A DNA stretch of 7,337 nucleotides. It comes from Candidatus Portnoybacteria bacterium CG_4_10_14_0_2_um_filter_44_20. GTDB lineage: Bacteria > Patescibacteriota > Minisyncoccia > Portnoybacterales > GCA-002795985. Positions 5,272-7,337 of the stretch are shown here, piece by piece. The notes under the pieces were generated by a model. It worked only from the letters and a program-made list of their open reading frames with translations. It had not been told where the DNA came from and ran no database searches. Positions within the stretch are counted from its first letter, which is position 1. Each line of letters starts with the position of its first letter. A program made the position numbers and the translations under genes. The stretch is from assembly GCA_002792395.1 (NCBI GenBank), contig PFOG01000205.1, forward strand, positions 1-7,337. The letters run 5' to 3'.

Positions 5272-5690
5272 TATTCTTTTTTGGCTTTTTCAATTGTTTG
5301 ACCATGAGTAAAGCCTCCCCATTCTCCAGCCCGGTCCCTTTCGTCTATTGCCGCCATTTTCTCAAAAAAATCTTTTTCTTGTTCCGCAGAATCTTCTCCT
5401 GGCTCTTCGCCATAGGCGACATAATTATGAATTGCGGGGTAATATTCTTCTGCCCCCTCTTTACCGATTACGCCTTCTTGCTGCAAAAGCTGGTAAAGTC
5501 TTTCTGTTTGATTTTCTATCCTTTCTTGTTCATCTTCAAAGTCCCAATCTGCCTGCCGCTGTTGCAAAAATTCTTGTCTTTTCCGCGGATCTTCCGCCGG
5601 CGCGTCATCTCGGCCGATGTTTGCGGCGGCTTTATCTTCTTGGTAATAAAAATTTGCGTCGTGTTTTTCTGGCATAAAAATATTTAGCAT
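5271..5690 (-). CDS. Acidic hydrophilic protein of unknown function, coupled to ybeY
   Basis: I do not recognise this 139-residue protein. It has no signal peptide, membrane segment, cysteine pair or catalytic motif. It is rich in Glu, Gln, Asp and Ala, with charged helical segments at about 36-72 and 103-120, the first possibly a coiled coil. The C-terminal part has a GEWGGFTHG turn-rich stretch (122-130). The ATG at 5690 has GGAG only 3 nt upstream. A second ATG at 5675 (MPEKHDANF) is an alternative start. The stop TAA shares its last base with the ybeY ATG, and the gene begins 61 nt after the yqeY-like gene, so it is part of the same run. Real coding sequence is supported by the overlap and the length, but the function is open. 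Confidence 0.72.
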   Translation of the reverse strand: MLNIFMPEKHDANFYYQEDKAAANIGRDDAPAEDPRKRQEFLQQRQADWDFEDEQERIENQTERLYQLLQQEGVIGKEGAEEYYPAIHNYVAYGEEPGEDSAEQEKDFFEKMAAIDERDRAGEWGGFTHGQTIEKAKKE

Positions 5691-5751
5691 CTACTCCGTA
5701 AAAACTCTTGATTAAGCCCAGGATGATATATGCGGATTGATGTACTTGGAT

Positions 5752-6318
5752 TTATTTTTTTAATTCTTCCTGCACAATCTTTTGCACCACCGCCCCATCT
5801 GCTTTTCCTTTTAGCTGCGGCATTAACGCGCTCATAACCTTGCCCATTTCTTGGGGGCTAGTGGCGCCAACTTTTTTAACAGCCTCAACAACCAATTCGC
5901 GGATTTCATCCTCCAGCATCTGCTCGGGCAAATATTTCTTCAGAAGCTCGGCTTCTTTCAGCTCTTTTTCGGCCAACTCCGGCCGGCCGCCAGATTCAAA
6001 TTCCGAGGCTGCGTCTTTGCGCTTTTTCGCCTCGGACGAAACGACTCCGATTATTTCTTCTTCGGTCAGCTGCGATAATTCGTCCAGCTTTTCCGGCAGC
6101 CCGCCTGTATCGCTATGCCAGTCCGCATGACTCGCGTCAGCGTGTCTGGCGGGCGAAGCATTGCGGGCAGGCTCGTTTTTCGCTACCTTCGTTCTCTTTT
6201 CAAGCTCTTTGTTTTTTATCGCGGCGGAAACCATTCGCAGAACGCCAAGCAAAAACGCGTCTTTATTCTTCATCGCCGCTTTAATGTCATCTTGAATTAT
6301 TAGTTTTAAATTATCCAT
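5752..6318 (-). CDS. yqeY: GatB/YqeY domain protein with an in-frame repeat-derived insert
   Basis: YqeY-family proteins resemble the tail domain of the GatB amidotransferase subunit. They are linked to tRNA-dependent amidation by homology only, and their own role is unclear. Family features: an N-terminal helix pair DDIKAAMKNKDAFLLGVLRMV (10-30); LTEEEIIGVVSSEAKKRKDA (84-103); EFESGGRPELAEKE (106-119); LLKKYLPEQM (125-134); and the C-terminal MGKVMSALMPQLKGKADGAVVQKIV (158-182). Typical members are near 148 residues and this one is 188. The excess lies mainly at residues 48-75, between KRTKVAK and EKLDELSQ, and has an unusual composition rich in Ala, His, Asp and Arg. It is encoded by a palindromic repeat (6099-6154 plus flank). 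The start is an ATG with AGGAG 12 nt upstream, which overlaps the stop of the Nudix gene. The rpsU-yqeY association is known in many bacteria and supports the call. Confidence 0.9.
   Translation of the reverse strand: MDNLKLIIQDDIKAAMKNKDAFLLGVLRMVSAAIKNKELEKRTKVAKNEPARNASPARHADASHADWHSDTGGLPEKLDELSQLTEEEIIGVVSSEAKKRKDAASEFESGGRPELAEKELKEAELLKKYLPEQMLEDEIRELVVEAVKKVGATSPQEMGKVMSALMPQLKGKADGAVVQKIVQEELKK
6099..6154. repeat. 56-nt palindromic repeat inside the yqeY-like gene
   Basis: Ends GCCCGCC (6099-6105) and GGCGGGC (6148-6154) are perfect inverted repeats, with smaller internal ones (ATGC/GCAT around 6115-6128, GAC/GTC around 6129-6138). Another GCGGGCAGG (6163-6171) follows. The same end sequences frame a different palindrome at 7204-7231 in non-coding DNA. 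In the yqeY-like gene it is open in frame and adds about 28 codons. Confidence 0.6.
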
Positions 6319-6333
6319 AAATAAGTTGGTCTC

Positions 6334-6873
6334 CTATTTAATCAATCCCCCGTCCCTTAGAACTTCGAGTATTTTTTTAAGAACCCTCTTCTTGCCTTTC
6401 TGCGGAATAGTCTCAACAACCTTCCGCCCCTCATCGAAAGAAACCCATTTGAACTCGCTGTACTCAATTTTTTCCGGCTCAATATTCTCTCGCTGAACCA
6501 CAAGACAAACGTAATACTTCTTGCCCACCATCGGCACCTCCCGCCCACCGACTTTTAAGATTTGGCCCCCCAAACTTTGCTCCGGAAAAATAATTTTGTC
6601 GGTCGCCACCAGCGGCTTTTCGGGAATAAAAAGCGACTTCAAAAACCGCTCACCCATCTCTTCCGTAACTTCTTTTTTTAGAGCAGAAACCAAATCTTCG
6701 CCCATGGGAATACCACCCTGGGGTATCTCCCAGATCTGATATTCCTGTTTTAGTCCCAAAAGAATCTTAAGCTCTTTGTTGATGATGCAAATAACCACGC
6801 CTGGTCGCAGACCGGCCTGACGATCTTGATTAAAATCGTCAATGGCTGGCAATATTGTTTCCTCTTGCATCAT
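6334..6873 (-). CDS. Nudix hydrolase, RppH-like
   Basis: A Nudix-fold pyrophosphohydrolase of 179 residues. Substrates of this superfamily are nucleoside diphosphates linked to other groups. The approach to the Nudix box, IWEIPQGGIPMGED (47-60), closely resembles the WQFPQGGI segment of RppH, which removes pyrophosphate from mRNA 5' ends, so RNA 5' processing is a reasonable but unproven guess. The Nudix box runs from Gly53 to Glu75: Gly53, Glu59, then KEVTEEMG (67-74), with metal-binding Glu68, Glu71 and Glu72 present and Lys67 in place of the usual Arg. Strands at 24-41 and 116-127 complete the fold, and a basic helix (159-172) ends it. The ATG at 6873 overlaps the rpsU stop by 4 nt (ATGA), with a second ATG directly after it. 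There is no Shine-Dalgarno site, so translation is probably coupled to rpsU. Confidence 0.88.
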   Translation of the reverse strand: MMQEETILPAIDDFNQDRQAGLRPGVVICIINKELKILLGLKQEYQIWEIPQGGIPMGEDLVSALKKEVTEEMGERFLKSLFIPEKPLVATDKIIFPEQSLGGQILKVGGREVPMVGKKYYVCLVVQRENIEPEKIEYSEFKWVSFDEGRKVVETIPQKGKKRVLKKILEVLRDGGLIK

Positions 6874-7136
6874 TTATTCAAAAGTTTTCTAATTTTTTCC
6901 TTTGGGATCAATTCTCCTTCGCGAACCTGACCAGCCTTAAATAATCTTTCGCGCAACTTACACAGCTCTTCGCGACGCAAAGCGCTCTGCTTCGCCTGAC
7001 GCCGAGTCTTATCTTTCTTATAAAATCTGTTTTTTCGCGCGTCAAGCAAAACTCTGCTTTGCTGAACACGACGCACAAAACGCCTCAGCAAACTGCCGGT
7101 TGGCTCTCTGTCCTTTTTTTTGACTTTAATGGCCAT
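6870..7136 (-). CDS. rpsU: Small ribosomal subunit protein bS21
   Basis: A small, very basic protein of the 30S subunit that sits near the mRNA exit/anti-Shine-Dalgarno region and aids initiation. The 88 residues include the family core: IKVKKKDREP at the N-terminus (3-12), SLLRRFVRRVQQSRVLLDARKNRFYKK (15-41, the conserved LRRF...R.FYEKP-type stretch), and RRQAKQSALRREE (45-57). The C-terminal extension (58-88) is longer than in the ~71-residue E. coli protein and ends in LIPKEKIRKLLNK. The start is ATG with a strong AGGAGG site 7 nt upstream, the best in this window. It is first in a run of closely spaced genes and ends in TGA, which overlaps the next start. Any promoter must be in or beyond the repeat-rich 7137-7337 region. 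Confidence 0.95.
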   Translation of the reverse strand: MAIKVKKKDREPTGSLLRRFVRRVQQSRVLLDARKNRFYKKDKTRRQAKQSALRREELCKLRERLFKAGQVREGELIPKEKIRKLLNK

Positions 7137-7143
7137 AAATCTA

Positions 7144-7149
7144 CCTCCT
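7144..7149 (-). promoter_or_regulatory. Strong Shine-Dalgarno site of rpsU
   Basis: AGGAGG on the minus strand, 7 nt before the rpsU ATG. It is unusual in this window, where ftsZ, ftsA, ybeY, the Nudix gene and the secreted-protein gene have no clear site. It fixes the rpsU start at 7136. Confidence 0.85.
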
Positions 7150-7163
7150 CTCGCGAATTTTGT

Positions 7164-7189
7164 CTAAATTTTGTAGCTACAAAATTTAG
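7164..7189. promoter_or_regulatory. Perfect 26-bp palindrome upstream of rpsU
   Basis: CTAAATTTTGTAG and its exact reverse complement lie back to back, centred on AGCT, 27 nt upstream of the rpsU start. The half sequence TAGCTACAAAAT is repeated at 7187-7198. In RNA it could form an 11-bp A/U-rich hairpin before the Shine-Dalgarno site; in DNA it could bind a dimeric regulator. No T tract follows on the minus strand, so it is not a terminator. Confidence 0.6.
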
Positions 7190-7203
7190 CTACAAAATCC
7201 AGC

Positions 7204-7231
7204 GCCCGCCGTAGCCTTGGCGAAGGCGGGC
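7204..7231. repeat. GCCCGCC...GGCGGGC palindromic repeat
   Basis: Arms GCCCGCC (7204-7210) and GGCGGGC (7225-7231), with an alternative inner pairing GCCTT/AAGGC (around 7214-7227). It has the same end sequences as the repeat inside the yqeY-like gene. It is non-coding here, within the rpsU upstream region. Confidence 0.6.
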
Positions 7232-7266
7232 AACCCGATTAATCTAGAATTAATTTCCGGCGGTTA

Positions 7267-7337
7267 TTGTGAGCGGGACGCTCACGCAAGCTACGCTTAA
7301 TTGTGAGCGGGACGCTCACGCAAGCTACGCTTAATTG
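7267..7337. repeat. 34-nt tandem repeat with hairpin units, running off the right edge
   Basis: Two exact 34-nt units (7267-7300 and 7301-7334) are followed by the first three bases of a third. Each contains GTGAGCG-GGA-CGCTCAC, a perfect 7-bp hairpin, plus the small inverted repeat AAGC-TAC-GCTT. There are no spacers between units, so this is not a CRISPR array. The array may continue beyond the window. Confidence 0.88.

Noticed and set aside
5244..5687. Plus-strand frames opposite the acidic unknown gene
   Set aside because: Phe/Leu-rich complement of a Glu/Lys-rich gene. The minus-strand frame has the SD-like site and the TAATG junction with ybeY, so that strand is the real one.
7267..7337. 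Possible CRISPR array
   Set aside because: The units are contiguous and identical with no spacers, and no cas gene is present.

Overview
The window reads as a compact bacterial chromosome segment in which every gene I can support lies on the minus strand. The most likely source is a Candidate Phyla Radiation / Patescibacteria (Parcubacteria-like) genome. This is an inference from the small divergent housekeeping proteins, the very short gene spacing, the frequent absence of Shine-Dalgarno sites, short palindromic GCCCGCC...GGCGGGC repeats, and an FtsZ/FtsA pair outside a full dcw cluster. Stops are TAA, TAG and one TGA (rpsU), so I see no sign of the UGA recoding known from Gracilibacteria and SR1.

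In transcription order (high to low coordinates): (1) 7137-7337 is a leader/intergenic region with a 34-nt tandem repeat, a GCCCGCC palindrome and a perfect 26-bp palindrome. (2) A tightly packed run follows: bS21 (rpsU, strong SD), a Nudix hydrolase overlapping it by 4 nt, a GatB/YqeY-like protein 15 nt further on, an acidic unknown protein, ybeY overlapping that by 1 nt, and then ftsA. (3) ftsZ has its own promoter (3329-3358) and ends at an intrinsic terminator (1911-1946). (4) A separate unit encodes a secreted or anchored coiled-coil protein of unknown function, with a good promoter at 1836-1864. (5) A AAA+ ATPase gene follows, closed by a strong terminator (107-149). (6) At the left edge are overlapping promoters and the first 19 codons of another minus-strand gene.

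The genes fall into translation/RNA maturation (bS21, YbeY, possibly the Nudix hydrolase and YqeY) and cell division (FtsA, which anchors FtsZ to the membrane, and FtsZ, the ring GTPase). The FtsZ C-terminal peptide and the FtsA amphipathic tail are both intact, so the pair looks functional.

The most striking non-coding structure is a pair of near-identical ~165-nt imperfect palindromes (3139-3303 and 4687-4850). They have the same orientation and sit immediately 5' of the ftsZ and ftsA start codons, so both division genes should carry the same structured leader. A second notable point is a 56-nt palindromic repeat carried in frame inside the yqeY-like gene, which adds about 28 residues to the protein, much as Rickettsia palindromic elements do. 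I do not see a defence system, CRISPR array, transposase or RNA gene.
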